Source: JAHIKV01 sp965195225
GTDB lineage: Bacteria > Planctomycetota > Planctomycetia > Pirellulales > Thermoguttaceae
Assembly (NCBI GenBank): GCA_965195225.1
Contig: CBDAFL010000302.1
Location: forward strand, 1-6,333
Length of the DNA stretch: 6,333 nucleotides
Reading direction: 5' to 3'
The notes below the pieces were generated by a model that saw nothing but the letters and a program-made list of their open reading frames with translations, did not search any database and was not told the DNA's origin. The translations under genes and the position numbers were made by a program. Position 1 is the first letter of the stretch. Each line of letters opens with the position of its first letter. Below, piece by piece: positions 1-5,336 of the stretch.

Positions 1-397
1 AGCCGGCGACCTCGACGAGGCCGAGGTTCGGCTTGGTCCAGTGGATGCCGTCGGGGCTCTCGGCGAGGCAATCGAGAATCACGTCATCGTCGTCTTTGAG
101 CTTGGCCATGTAGCTCATGCGGTACGTCTGCCCAACCTTGATGACATGCACCCCTGCGGCATAGGTTTTTCCCTCCCATGGGCGGTCGCATTCGAGGATC
201 GTCTCCGCCGGCTTGGGCTCGCGGAGCTTCAGACGCGTACCCTCCAGCCGGTCGATCAGGTAGTGATCGACGAAAAGCTCCCGCCGCGAGCCGATGTCTC
301 GGACGGCAGCCTCCTCCGCCTGCCCAACGGCGCCGGCGAGGCCGACGACTAAAGCGAATGACATTAGCCCGATCGTGAACTTGCTGAAGCGCGACAT
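1..397 (-). CDS. Secreted hydrolase-like (beta-propeller type) protein, 5' part, cut by the window edge
   Basis: Translating the minus strand from the ATG at 395-397 gives 132 open codons to the left edge with no stop, so this is the N-terminal part of a longer gene. Residues 1-27 look like a Sec signal peptide: a basic start (MSRFSKF), a hydrophobic stretch, then AVGQA before EEAAV. The mature part begins RRELFVDHYLIDRLEGTRLK, followed by EPKPAE, DRPWEG, a YRMSYMAK strand and AESPDGIHWTKPNLGL. From memory, these blocks open a large family of secreted planctomycete proteins resembling glycoside hydrolase 32/43-type beta-propellers; the S-DGIHW-KP-LG repeat fits propeller blades. The start is supported by GAGGAG at 407-412, nine bases upstream. 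Catalytic residues cannot be judged because most of the protein lies outside. A role in polysaccharide breakdown is inference. It lies 181 bp downstream of the pseudopilin gene, so it may have its own promoter. Confidence 0.85.
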   Translation of the reverse strand, partial: MSRFSKFTIGLMSFALVVGLAGAVGQAEEAAVRDIGSRRELFVDHYLIDRLEGTRLKLREPKPAETILECDRPWEGKTYAAGVHVIKVGQTYRMSYMAKLKDDDDVILDCLAESPDGIHWTKPNLGLVEVAG

Positions 398-406
398 AGT
401 TAGTTT

Positions 407-412
407 CTCCTC
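407..412 (-). promoter_or_regulatory. Ribosome binding site of the hydrolase-like gene
   Basis: On the minus strand this reads GAGGAG, followed by AAACTAACT and then ATG. This strong Shine-Dalgarno match at normal spacing fixes the start at 397. It also argues against the plus-strand reading frames that overlap the same DNA. Confidence 0.7.
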
Positions 413-430
413 GGTTACAAAATAGAAAGG

Positions 431-496
431 GGTAGGGTGGGACTTTTCGCAGCGCAGTCCCACCATCTTGCTTGAACGAACCCTTGTGGTGGGACT
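431..496. repeat. GGTGGGACT inverted and direct repeat
   Basis: GGTGGGACT occurs at 436-444 and 488-496 on the plus strand, and its exact reverse complement AGTCCCACC at 456-464. The first and second copies form a 9-bp perfect stem with an 11-nt loop; the third is a direct copy 52 bp away. GGTAGGGTG at 431-439 recurs at 547-555. Elements of the GTAGGGTGGGAC...GTCCCACC kind are, from memory, common dispersed repeats between planctomycete genes. The stem lies just upstream of the hydrolase-like gene's ribosome binding site and downstream of the pseudopilin gene. It could form in mRNA from either, but no T-run follows it on the minus strand, so it is not a classical terminator. Confidence 0.6.
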
Positions 497-546
497 ACAT
501 CCCTGATATTCCCCACAAAAAGTGGACGGTAAAAAACGGGTTAGTA

Positions 547-572
547 GGTAGGGTGTGTGCTTACCCGCACGC
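547..572. repeat. Small imperfect hairpin just after the DUF1559 stop codon
   Basis: GTGTGC at 555-560 and GCACGC at 567-572 face each other across a 6-nt loop, with one mismatched position (G-U wobble in plus-strand RNA). The left arm is preceded by GGTAGGGTG (547-555), also present at 431-439, so this may be a degraded copy of the same dispersed repeat type. It sits seven bases past the pseudopilin stop codon and could protect or end that transcript, but no T-run follows it. The rest of this 181-bp gap shows only the GGTGGGACT repeat and no obvious promoter. Confidence 0.35.
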
Positions 573-578
573 GGTTGG

Positions 579-1565
579 CTAGAACTTCTTGCCGTCGATT
601 GTCAGGCCGTCATGGCGGTTGCCCAAGCGGTAATGCGTTTCCAGATCGATCGAGTAGTTTATGAACCGCACCGAACCGTCGCAGAAGGCCATGTGGAGGC
701 CGATGGCGTGGGCGCTGCCGAAAAACAAGCTATGTGCGCCGTAGCCGGTTTGGTCTTGCATCGGCCGAAACGCCGCGTGGTTAGTCGTCCATCGCAACGT
801 GTCGTTGTTCCAGCCGCTATTCCAAGCCTGATCATCGCAACCGTCCAGCCCGTTGTCATAGTAGTCTGGACTGATGTACTTTTCCCCCGCCAAGTAGGTG
901 TTGCTGGTGCCGTCGGTAATCGAGGACATGGTCGTTTCGCTACGAACGTAGAAGATGCCGCCATCGTCAGCCGCTCCGAAAACGGCCGCCCATTCGATGG
1001 CGCTCAGGGCGTCGCCGGCCGCAACGGAAGTCGGACACGGCTTCCCACTTGCGGGGAGGTTTCCGCCGGACCCGGCGTAGTCGCTGCGACCCACCACCGT
1101 GGGCTGGGGTTCGGGAAGGTTGTAGTAAGGACGAAAGGTGGAATGACTCGGAAACGGGTAGGCGATTGCGGGGCGACGGCTGGGACAATGGAAAGTTGCC
1201 AGGGGCGTCGATACGCACACGTTCAGTTTCTGCCGGTCCCCGTCGGCACCCAGGTCGTGCAACGCGGGCTGCTCCATGTAGGGGAGGATATTGTAGAGCC
1301 AGCCGCCGGGTTGCCGTCTATCGAATCCTCGCGTCGGTTCGCCGGCGAAAATAGCATACCAACCGGTCGTCGGCAGAAACCCCTGTATCTCCTCGTGGTT
1401 GAGGCAGGCCAGACTGATCTGTTTAAGGTGGTTGCTGCACTGCACCCGCCGGGCCGCCTCGCGGGCCGCCTGCACCGCCGGCAGCAACAGCGCGATCAAA
1501 ATGCCGATGATCGTAATGACCACCAAGAGTTCCACCAGCGTAAAACCGTGTACAGCGCGTCTCAT
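579..1565 (-). CDS. DUF1559 family type IV pilin-like (pseudopilin) protein, H-X9-DG type
   Basis: This 328-residue protein has a type III prepilin leader: MRRAVHG is followed by FTLVELLVV, with cleavage expected after Gly7 and the conserved Glu at +5 (Glu12). A hydrophobic helix runs to about residue 28, then PAVQAAREAARRVQCSNHLK, the hallmark of planctomycete DUF1559 proteins. Near the end His286 is followed after nine residues by Asp-Gly (296-297) and SVRFI, the H-X9-DG C-terminal signature. Length is typical of the family. Such proteins are abundant in planctomycetes and are thought to be processed by a prepilin peptidase and handled by a type II secretion or pilus-like system; the role of individual members is unknown. 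Its ATG overlaps the stop of the upstream gene by four bases (ATGA), and AAGGAG lies inside the end of that gene, so translation is probably coupled. The stop is TAG at 579-581. Confidence 0.95.
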   Translation of the reverse strand: MRRAVHGFTLVELLVVITIIGILIALLLPAVQAAREAARRVQCSNHLKQISLACLNHEEIQGFLPTTGWYAIFAGEPTRGFDRRQPGGWLYNILPYMEQPALHDLGADGDRQKLNVCVSTPLATFHCPSRRPAIAYPFPSHSTFRPYYNLPEPQPTVVGRSDYAGSGGNLPASGKPCPTSVAAGDALSAIEWAAVFGAADDGGIFYVRSETTMSSITDGTSNTYLAGEKYISPDYYDNGLDGCDDQAWNSGWNNDTLRWTTNHAAFRPMQDQTGYGAHSLFFGSAHAIGLHMAFCDGSVRFINYSIDLETHYRLGNRHDGLTIDGKKF

Positions 1566-2893
1566 CGGTTATTCTCCTTGTGTGAGCGAATTCGGCGACG
1601 ATCCTCTCGAACCTTAACGCGGCTGGGCGGCTCGGCCGCAACGGCCGGCGACGGCAGATCGGCGATGCTGCCCGGCTCGACGATGGCGGCGGTCCCTTTT
1701 TCCAGCCAGCGGCGGGCAACCGTGCGGATCGCCTCCATGTCGCGTCCGCCGACGCCGTAGAGGCTGTAGTAAATCCCCTGTTCTTGCACTTTATTCGGCA
1801 AGGCAAAGAAGTCCATTCCTACCGGCGAGAAATGGCCGGGATACAGGGGCAGCGTTTCCTTTGTCACATCGTGACACTGGCTGTTGAGCCAGCCGATCGG
1901 CCAGTGGTCCCATTGCCGCGACCCAAATATCTCTAAGCCCTTGCCGTTGTATCCTTCAAAGGTATGTTCTTTGAGGCGGGTATAGTCGTGCCGAAAGCCG
2001 GAGGCGTCGCCGAAAATGCAGAAGGGCGAGCCTTCCTTCATCGGCAGCACCAGGGCCACGCCGGCCGCATCCTCCAATTCCTTCCACGCGCAGCCCGAGC
2101 GACGGTGAGTGCTGTCACCGGCCTTGGACGCGTTCGGCTTCGGCGTCCAATACACGTCGTATCGTTTCGGCGAAAAGACGTCGAGCACAGCCAAGGCGTG
2201 ACGCTCTTCCGAGGCGGAATCTTTCTTCAGCACGTCGGACCACAGCTTGCCGACCGGGCACAATCCGATCACCTCGATCGGCTCCCGCGTGTAGCCCTCG
2301 TGTTTTCCGGGGAGGAGCGTTCGATAGGTCTGCCGCCGCAAGATCAAGCCGTTCGGATAGGCCCAGAAATCCTCGGTCACCCGGTAGGCCTGTTTCCCAG
2401 ACTCTTTGTTCACCCCAAAATACGTCCAGCGAACCCAGACCCGTTTCGGGCCGGGCTCCATGATGTCCACGAAGCTGTTCCGCTCCTGACGCCCCCATTC
2501 GTTGAACAACTCCGCCCAACCCTCGTTTCCTTCAAAAAACTGGTAGCTGACGCCGGCGCCATCCGGCAACTCGAACCAGGGGCAATAGCTCCCCTCGTGC
2601 GAAAACACAAAGCGAAACGAGAAGTCCTTCCAAGAGACAACAAACGCCTTTTTCGGGTTCAGATCGGCGTGGGGCGGACTGGGGAGCTTGCCCTGGTAGT
2701 TGCCAAAGATGTAATCGGATACCTCGACGACCGACACGCCTTCGGCCTTTCGCGTCGCCAGTTCGGCCATCGTAATCGGCGCGGGCCTGGTCAGTTCCGA
2801 AGGAAAAGGCAACTCGGCCGAGAACACCGCGGCATGCCACCCTAGTGTCCCCAACAACAACGTCCAGAACATCGAAAGACGGTTGATCACCAT
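1562..2893 (-). CDS. Secreted protein of unrecognised family, paralogue of the upstream gene, without PEP-CTERM anchor
   Basis: This 443-residue protein belongs to no family I recognise. Residues 1-26 look like a signal peptide (MVINRLS, a hydrophobic core MFWTLLLGTLG, then VFSA before ELPFP). The rest aligns along nearly its whole length with the product of the adjacent upstream gene. Shared blocks in order include PSPPHAD-NP, VFSHE-SY-P, GAGV-YQF-EGN-GWAELFN, NGL-LR-Q, REPIE-IG, YDVYWTP, V-PMKEG--FC--GD, LKEHTFEG, the identical DHWPIGWLNSQCHDVT (329-344) and the end motif GVGG-D-EAIR. Many short alternating strands suggest a beta-rich fold; an enzyme or carbohydrate-binding role is only a guess. 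Where the paralogue has its PEP-CTERM tail, this protein has AVAAEPPSRVKV and a basic, hydrophilic end, so it is probably released rather than anchored. ATG at 2891-2893 overlaps the previous stop by seven bases (ATGGTGA), with AAGGGGGA about nine bases upstream. GTG at 2890 is a possible alternative start. Confidence 0.88.
   Translation of the reverse strand: MVINRLSMFWTLLLGTLGWHAAVFSAELPFPSELTRPAPITMAELATRKAEGVSVVEVSDYIFGNYQGKLPSPPHADLNPKKAFVVSWKDFSFRFVFSHEGSYCPWFELPDGAGVSYQFFEGNEGWAELFNEWGRQERNSFVDIMEPGPKRVWVRWTYFGVNKESGKQAYRVTEDFWAYPNGLILRRQTYRTLLPGKHEGYTREPIEVIGLCPVGKLWSDVLKKDSASEERHALAVLDVFSPKRYDVYWTPKPNASKAGDSTHRRSGCAWKELEDAAGVALVLPMKEGSPFCIFGDASGFRHDYTRLKEHTFEGYNGKGLEIFGSRQWDHWPIGWLNSQCHDVTKETLPLYPGHFSPVGMDFFALPNKVQEQGIYYSLYGVGGRDMEAIRTVARRWLEKGTAAIVEPGSIADLPSPAVAAEPPSRVKVREDRRRIRSHKENNR
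1569..1579 (-). promoter_or_regulatory. Ribosome binding site of the DUF1559 gene inside the preceding gene
   Basis: The minus strand reads AAGGAGAATAACCGATGA here: a near-ideal Shine-Dalgarno core, eight bases, then ATG. The same bases encode the last residues (KENNR) of the upstream secreted protein, whose stop overlaps the ATG. This supports translational coupling and co-transcription of the two genes. Confidence 0.75.
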
Positions 2894-4197
2894 ACGCTGT
2901 CGTCCCCCTTGTGACGCTTATGCCTCCAGGTCGCACACAAGACAAACGCGAGACCCACGCCCAGCAGCACCAGACTCGACGGCTCGGGTATCGGGACGTA
3001 GACCGACGGCAAGTTCGCTATGCTTGCCGGATCGATGGCCGAGGATCCCATGTTCAACCAGGTGTTCGCCAAGCCGCGGATCGCCTCCTCGTCGGTCCCG
3101 CCGACGCCGATGAGGCTGTAGAAGGTTGTAGCTTCCACCGTCTGGTCCGACAACGCGAAGAGGTCCAGGCCCATCGGGGAGAAGTGGTTGGGATAAAGCT
3201 GGTTTGACTCCTCGGTGACGTCGTGGCACTGGCTGTTGAGCCAGCCGATCGGCCAATGGTCCCAGGAGGCCGACCCCCAAAGCTCCACGCCGCCCTCGCC
3301 GTTGTCCCCTTCAAAGGTATGTTCTTTGAGGCAAGTGTGTTGGTGCGGAAAGCCGGTATTATCTCCGATGACGCAGAAGGCCGCGCCTTCCTTCATCGGC
3401 ACGACCATCGCCACGCCGGCGGAACTGTTCAGCGCCGCCCAGGTGGCGGAATCGCCGACGCGGCTGACAGTTGAACCGCCAATCCCGCCGCGCGGAGTAT
3501 TCTGGCCGTTGGGAGTCCAATACACGTCGTATTGGGTCGGGGAGAAGGCGTCGAGGACCGACAGGGCGTGGCGGGCGCCCGTGGCGGAGTCCGTCTGGAG
3601 CACGTCGGCCCAAGTCTGCCCCACCGGGGCCATGCCGATCATCTCGATCGGCTCGCGGGAGTAGTATATGCTGCCGAAGGTGTTCGTCTCCGAACTCGGC
3701 GACACGAAGGATTGCTTTCGCAGAACCAGCCCGTTGGAATGCGCATAGAAGTCTTCCGTGGCCAGGTACGCCCGTGATCCTCCGTTTTTGTTCACGCCGT
3801 AATAGTTCCACTGGACGTGGGCGGAAGTGGGGCTTTGGCTGACCACCTGCGCGAAGCTATTGGCTTCCAGCCGTCCGTAGTTGTTGAACAGTTCCGCCCA
3901 GCCGGTGTTGCCTTCCAAAAACTGGTAGTCCACGCCCGCGCCGGACGGGAAGGCGAAGAACGGGGCGTAACTGGCCTCGTGGCTGAAAACCAACTTGTAG
4001 TTGGTATCGCTCCACGAGATCACCACCGCGCGCTGGGGATTGCTGTCGGCATGCGGCGGGCTGGGATAGTCGCCGACGTAGCCGCCGGTGCGGTAGTCGG
4101 CGACATTCTGCACCGACAGGGTGCCCGCGGCCCATGCCGGCGCGCAGCACAAGGTCGCCGCCAAGCACACCGCACAGTTCGTCAAATAATACTTCAT
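2887..4197 (-). CDS. PEP-CTERM anchored secreted protein of unrecognised family (paralogue 1)
   Basis: I start this 436-residue protein at the ATG at 4195-4197 (MKYYLTN), because GAGG at 4206-4209 lies eight bases upstream and a signal peptide follows directly (hydrophobic to about residue 20, cleavage near AWAA, 21-24). A longer in-frame start at 4278 would add residues read from a repeat and is unlikely. Residues about 28-400 form a domain shared with the downstream paralogue: PSPPHADSNP (45-54), VFSHEASY, GVDYQFLEGN, TEDFYAHSNGLVLRKQ, DHWPIGWLNSQCHDVT (313-328) and GVGGTDEEAIR. I recognise no catalytic motif. Two Cys positions (in FCVIGD and NSQCHDV) are conserved between the pair. The C-terminus is a full PEP-CTERM signal: IPEPSS (403-408), a hydrophobic helix LVLLGVGLAFVLCA, then WRHKRHK. 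Family knowledge says this directs exosortase-dependent sorting to the envelope or outside. It heads a coupled three-gene unit. Confidence 0.9.
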   Translation of the reverse strand: MKYYLTNCAVCLAATLCCAPAWAAGTLSVQNVADYRTGGYVGDYPSPPHADSNPQRAVVISWSDTNYKLVFSHEASYAPFFAFPSGAGVDYQFLEGNTGWAELFNNYGRLEANSFAQVVSQSPTSAHVQWNYYGVNKNGGSRAYLATEDFYAHSNGLVLRKQSFVSPSSETNTFGSIYYSREPIEMIGMAPVGQTWADVLQTDSATGARHALSVLDAFSPTQYDVYWTPNGQNTPRGGIGGSTVSRVGDSATWAALNSSAGVAMVVPMKEGAAFCVIGDNTGFPHQHTCLKEHTFEGDNGEGGVELWGSASWDHWPIGWLNSQCHDVTEESNQLYPNHFSPMGLDLFALSDQTVEATTFYSLIGVGGTDEEAIRGLANTWLNMGSSAIDPASIANLPSVYVPIPEPSSLVLLGVGLAFVLCATWRHKRHKGDDSVW

Positions 4198-4205
4198 CAG
4201 TGCAG

Positions 4206-4209
4206 CCTC
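4206..4209 (-). promoter_or_regulatory. Ribosome binding site deciding the start of paralogue 1
   Basis: The minus strand reads AGAAAGAGG, then CTGCACTG, then ATG. The GAGG core at eight bases from the ATG at 4197 selects this start over the in-frame ATG at 4278, which lies within the G/C-rich repeat and is not followed by a signal peptide. Confidence 0.6.
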
Positions 4210-4227
4210 TTTCTCATTTTTTTCCGT

Positions 4228-4317
4228 GGGAGGGGTTAGGGTTAGGGCGGCGTTCGGCGCGTTCATCCGCGCCGCCAACCGCCCTCACCCCCGGCCCCTC
4301 TCCCAGAGGGAGAGGGG
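4228..4317. repeat. G/C-rich composite inverted repeat of the widespread CCCTCACCC/CCCCTCTCCC type
   Basis: GGGAGGGGTTAGGGTTAGGG (4228-4247) and the stretch at 4280-4304 (CGCCCTCACCC, then CCGGCCCCTCTCCC) are imperfect reverse complements. Inside them GGCGGCG (4246-4252) pairs with CGCCGCC (4270-4276). The right arm also forms its own perfect 10-bp hairpin: CCCCTCTCCC (4295-4304), loop AGA, GGGAGAGGGG (4308-4317). On the plus strand that hairpin is followed by AGTTTTTCT, which resembles a terminator, but no plus-strand gene precedes it. From memory, CCCTCACCC...CCCCTCTCCC...GGGAGAGGGG elements are dispersed through many bacterial genomes. The arrangement reads as two copies in opposite orientation. 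It lies between the small PEP-CTERM gene and paralogue 1, so it could fold in the 5' leader of the latter's mRNA. Confidence 0.7.
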
Positions 4318-4332
4318 AGTTTTTCTATCTTT

Positions 4333-4363
4333 GTTGGGGTGGCAGTTAAACTGCCGCCCCAAC
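4333..4363. repeat. 31-nt near-perfect palindrome, dispersed-repeat or terminator candidate
   Basis: Fifteen bases on each side (4333-4347 and 4349-4363) pair around a central A at 4348, with only one non-Watson-Crick position (T4340 against G4356). The arms start GTTGGGGTGGCAGTT and end AACTGCCGCCCCAAC. It lies 45 bases past the stop codon of the small PEP-CTERM gene, where it could stabilise or terminate that transcript. No T-run follows on the minus strand, so a classical intrinsic terminator is not shown. Similar GTTGGGGCGGCAGTT palindromes are, from memory, recurrent in planctomycete intergenic DNA. Confidence 0.65.
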
Positions 4364-4369
4364 GGTTGT

Positions 4370-4404
4370 TTACTAACCACTGGCCACTGGCCACCGACCA
4401 CTAA
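4370..4404. repeat. Degenerate heptamer tandem repeat (CCACTGG/CCACTAA)
   Basis: Five 7-base units follow one another: TTACTAA, CCACTGG, CCACTGG, CCACCGA, CCACTAA. The array ends three bases before the stop codon of the small PEP-CTERM gene. Heptamer arrays of the ACCACTG type are, from memory, frequent non-coding repeats in planctomycete genomes; their function is not known. Confidence 0.6.
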
Positions 4405-4407
4405 ACT

Positions 4408-5109
4408 CTACTTCCGCTTCCTCCATGCGTAGCAGAGCAGGCCGATCAGCCCGGTGGCCAACAACACGATCGTGGACGGCTCCGGAATCATTTCTCCTAC
4501 CACTTGGAAACCGTTAAAAGCGCCACCGGTAGCAGCGGAAATTGAACCGGAAATCGTTCCCCCAGCGTCGGCAGCGACACCAGAGAAGAGCGTGTAGTTG
4601 CGTCCAAACACAAAACCGGAGAAGGCCGTACCACTATTGGTGACTGTTTGGGTCGTGCCAACGGTGAAGGTTGTGGTCTGGCTGCTATAGTGGCTATTTG
4701 TCGCGTAGAGGTACAGATCGTAGCTATTGCCGGGAAGAAGCCCGTCAATCGTAAAGGTGGCAGGGCCGGAAGTATTGGCCAGATCGCTCATCAGGTCGGA
4801 AGCAGTGTGGTAGCTCCCGGTGGAGGCAAACCCGCCGAAATCGGTTATCGTGGCGGTGACCGGGGTTGCATTGTCGAAGGAATCGACCAACGCACCGGAG
4901 GTCGTGGTGCCCTCGGTCGCCCAATCCGTTGACACGGTGACACCATTCCATTTGGTGCCGGTATCGGGGGCCACGGCCGTGCCTGAATAGATTCGCGTAC
5001 TGTAGTACGAAGCATTGTAATCAACGTTGATCACCGTGGCGGAAGCAACCGCCGCCAGACCAAACAAAGCGACCGCGAACACAACTGTAGTTAAAACATA
5101 CTTACTCAT
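4408..5109 (-). CDS. Small PEP-CTERM sorting-signal protein, beta-rich
   Basis: The protein is 233 residues from the ATG at 5107-5109. That start is chosen because AGGAG (5117-5121) lies seven bases upstream and MSKYVLTTVVFAVALFG begins a signal peptide, probably cut at VASA (21-24) before TVINVDYN. An upstream in-frame ATG at 5160 would only put 17 residues ahead of the signal peptide. The mature part is rich in Thr, Ser, Gly and Val and contains YSGTAVAPDTGTKWNGV, PATFTIDGLLPGNSYDLYLY and GGAFNGFQVV. The LPG--YDLYLY strand recurs in many PEP-CTERM proteins of planctomycetes and verrucomicrobia and suggests a beta-sandwich; I cannot name the domain. The C-terminus has IPEPS (208-212), a hydrophobic helix and the basic end WRKRK, a complete PEP-CTERM signal implying exosortase processing. 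It is flanked by gaps of about 210-230 bp, so it may be transcribed alone. Confidence 0.92.
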   Translation of the reverse strand: MSKYVLTTVVFAVALFGLAAVASATVINVDYNASYYSTRIYSGTAVAPDTGTKWNGVTVSTDWATEGTTTSGALVDSFDNATPVTATITDFGGFASTGSYHTASDLMSDLANTSGPATFTIDGLLPGNSYDLYLYATNSHYSSQTTTFTVGTTQTVTNSGTAFSGFVFGRNYTLFSGVAADAGGTISGSISAATGGAFNGFQVVGEMIPEPSTIVLLATGLIGLLCYAWRKRK

Positions 5110-5301
5110 TGCAATTCTCCTGACGAAATAAAAGGTGAAACACAACTGGTTACAAAACATCGAGAGTTACGTTTGCCGATGGCGATCCGCACAAAGTCTC
5201 GACTGCAATGTGCCGCCACGTTTCTCGTTCCGATCGGTTCCGTCCGCAACTTCCACTCGGCCTACGGTCCTCCGTTTTGACCGCGGGGTGGTTTTACCTG
5301 G
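5110..5301 (-). promoter_or_regulatory. Leader and presumed promoter region of the small PEP-CTERM gene
   Basis: This non-coding stretch carries the ribosome binding site AGGAG (5117-5121). It presumably contains the promoter, because a repeat hairpin separates it from the FecR-like gene. The part nearest the gene is A/T-rich. I see no convincing -35/-10 pair, no long inverted repeat acting as an operator and no riboswitch-like fold. Confidence 0.3.
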
Positions 5302-5323
5302 TTCCCATGCTTTGGCGTGGGAA
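5302..5323. repeat. TTCCCATGC/GCGTGGGAA stem-loop repeat downstream of the FecR-like gene
   Basis: TTCCCATGC (5302-5310) pairs with GCGTGGGAA (5315-5323) over nine positions with one wobble (T5308-G5317) and a TTTG loop. It starts 14 bases after the FecR-like stop codon. The surrounding CTGGTTCCCA...GCGTGGGAATGAG matches, from memory, a very common dispersed element of planctomycete genomes. No T-run follows on the minus strand, so it may be a 3'-end stabiliser or a simple repeat rather than a strong terminator. Confidence 0.6.
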
Positions 5324-5336
5324 TGAGAGCAACCGG

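Noticed and set aside
41..352. Plus-strand 103-codon open frame
   Set aside because: It is antisense to the hydrolase-like gene, which has a signal peptide, a ribosome binding site and recognisable motifs.
513..525. CCAC-AAAAA-GTGG mini hairpin as terminator of the pseudopilin gene
   Set aside because: The stem has only four pairs and no T-run follows on the minus strand.
555..1760. Plus-strand 401-codon open frame
   Set aside because: It lies antisense to the DUF1559 gene and the end of paralogue 2, both strongly supported by homology and ribosome binding sites. Its translation shows no domain, signal or normal composition.
1964..2845. Plus-strand 293-codon open frame
   Set aside because: It is fully antisense to paralogue 2 in G/C-rich DNA. 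The protein looks random and Arg/His/Gly-rich, with no start signal.
4236..4247. Two TTAGGG units resembling telomere repeats
   Set aside because: Only two units are present, and they are part of the imperfect inverted repeat. A chance likeness in a bacterial repeat is the simpler reading.
4198..4278. 27-residue N-terminal extension of paralogue 1 from the ATG at 4278
   Set aside because: It is encoded by the repeat element and would bury the signal peptide. The ATG at 4197 has its own ribosome binding site.
5110..5160. 17-residue N-terminal extension of the small PEP-CTERM protein
   Set aside because: It would precede an already complete signal peptide. AGGAG at 5117-5121 clearly serves the ATG at 5109.
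5125..5160. Possible promoter (TTGTAA, then a T/A-rich -10 about 17 bases on) before the small PEP-CTERM gene
   Set aside because: The -35 matches only partly and the -10 is poor; A/T-rich DNA gives such matches by chance.
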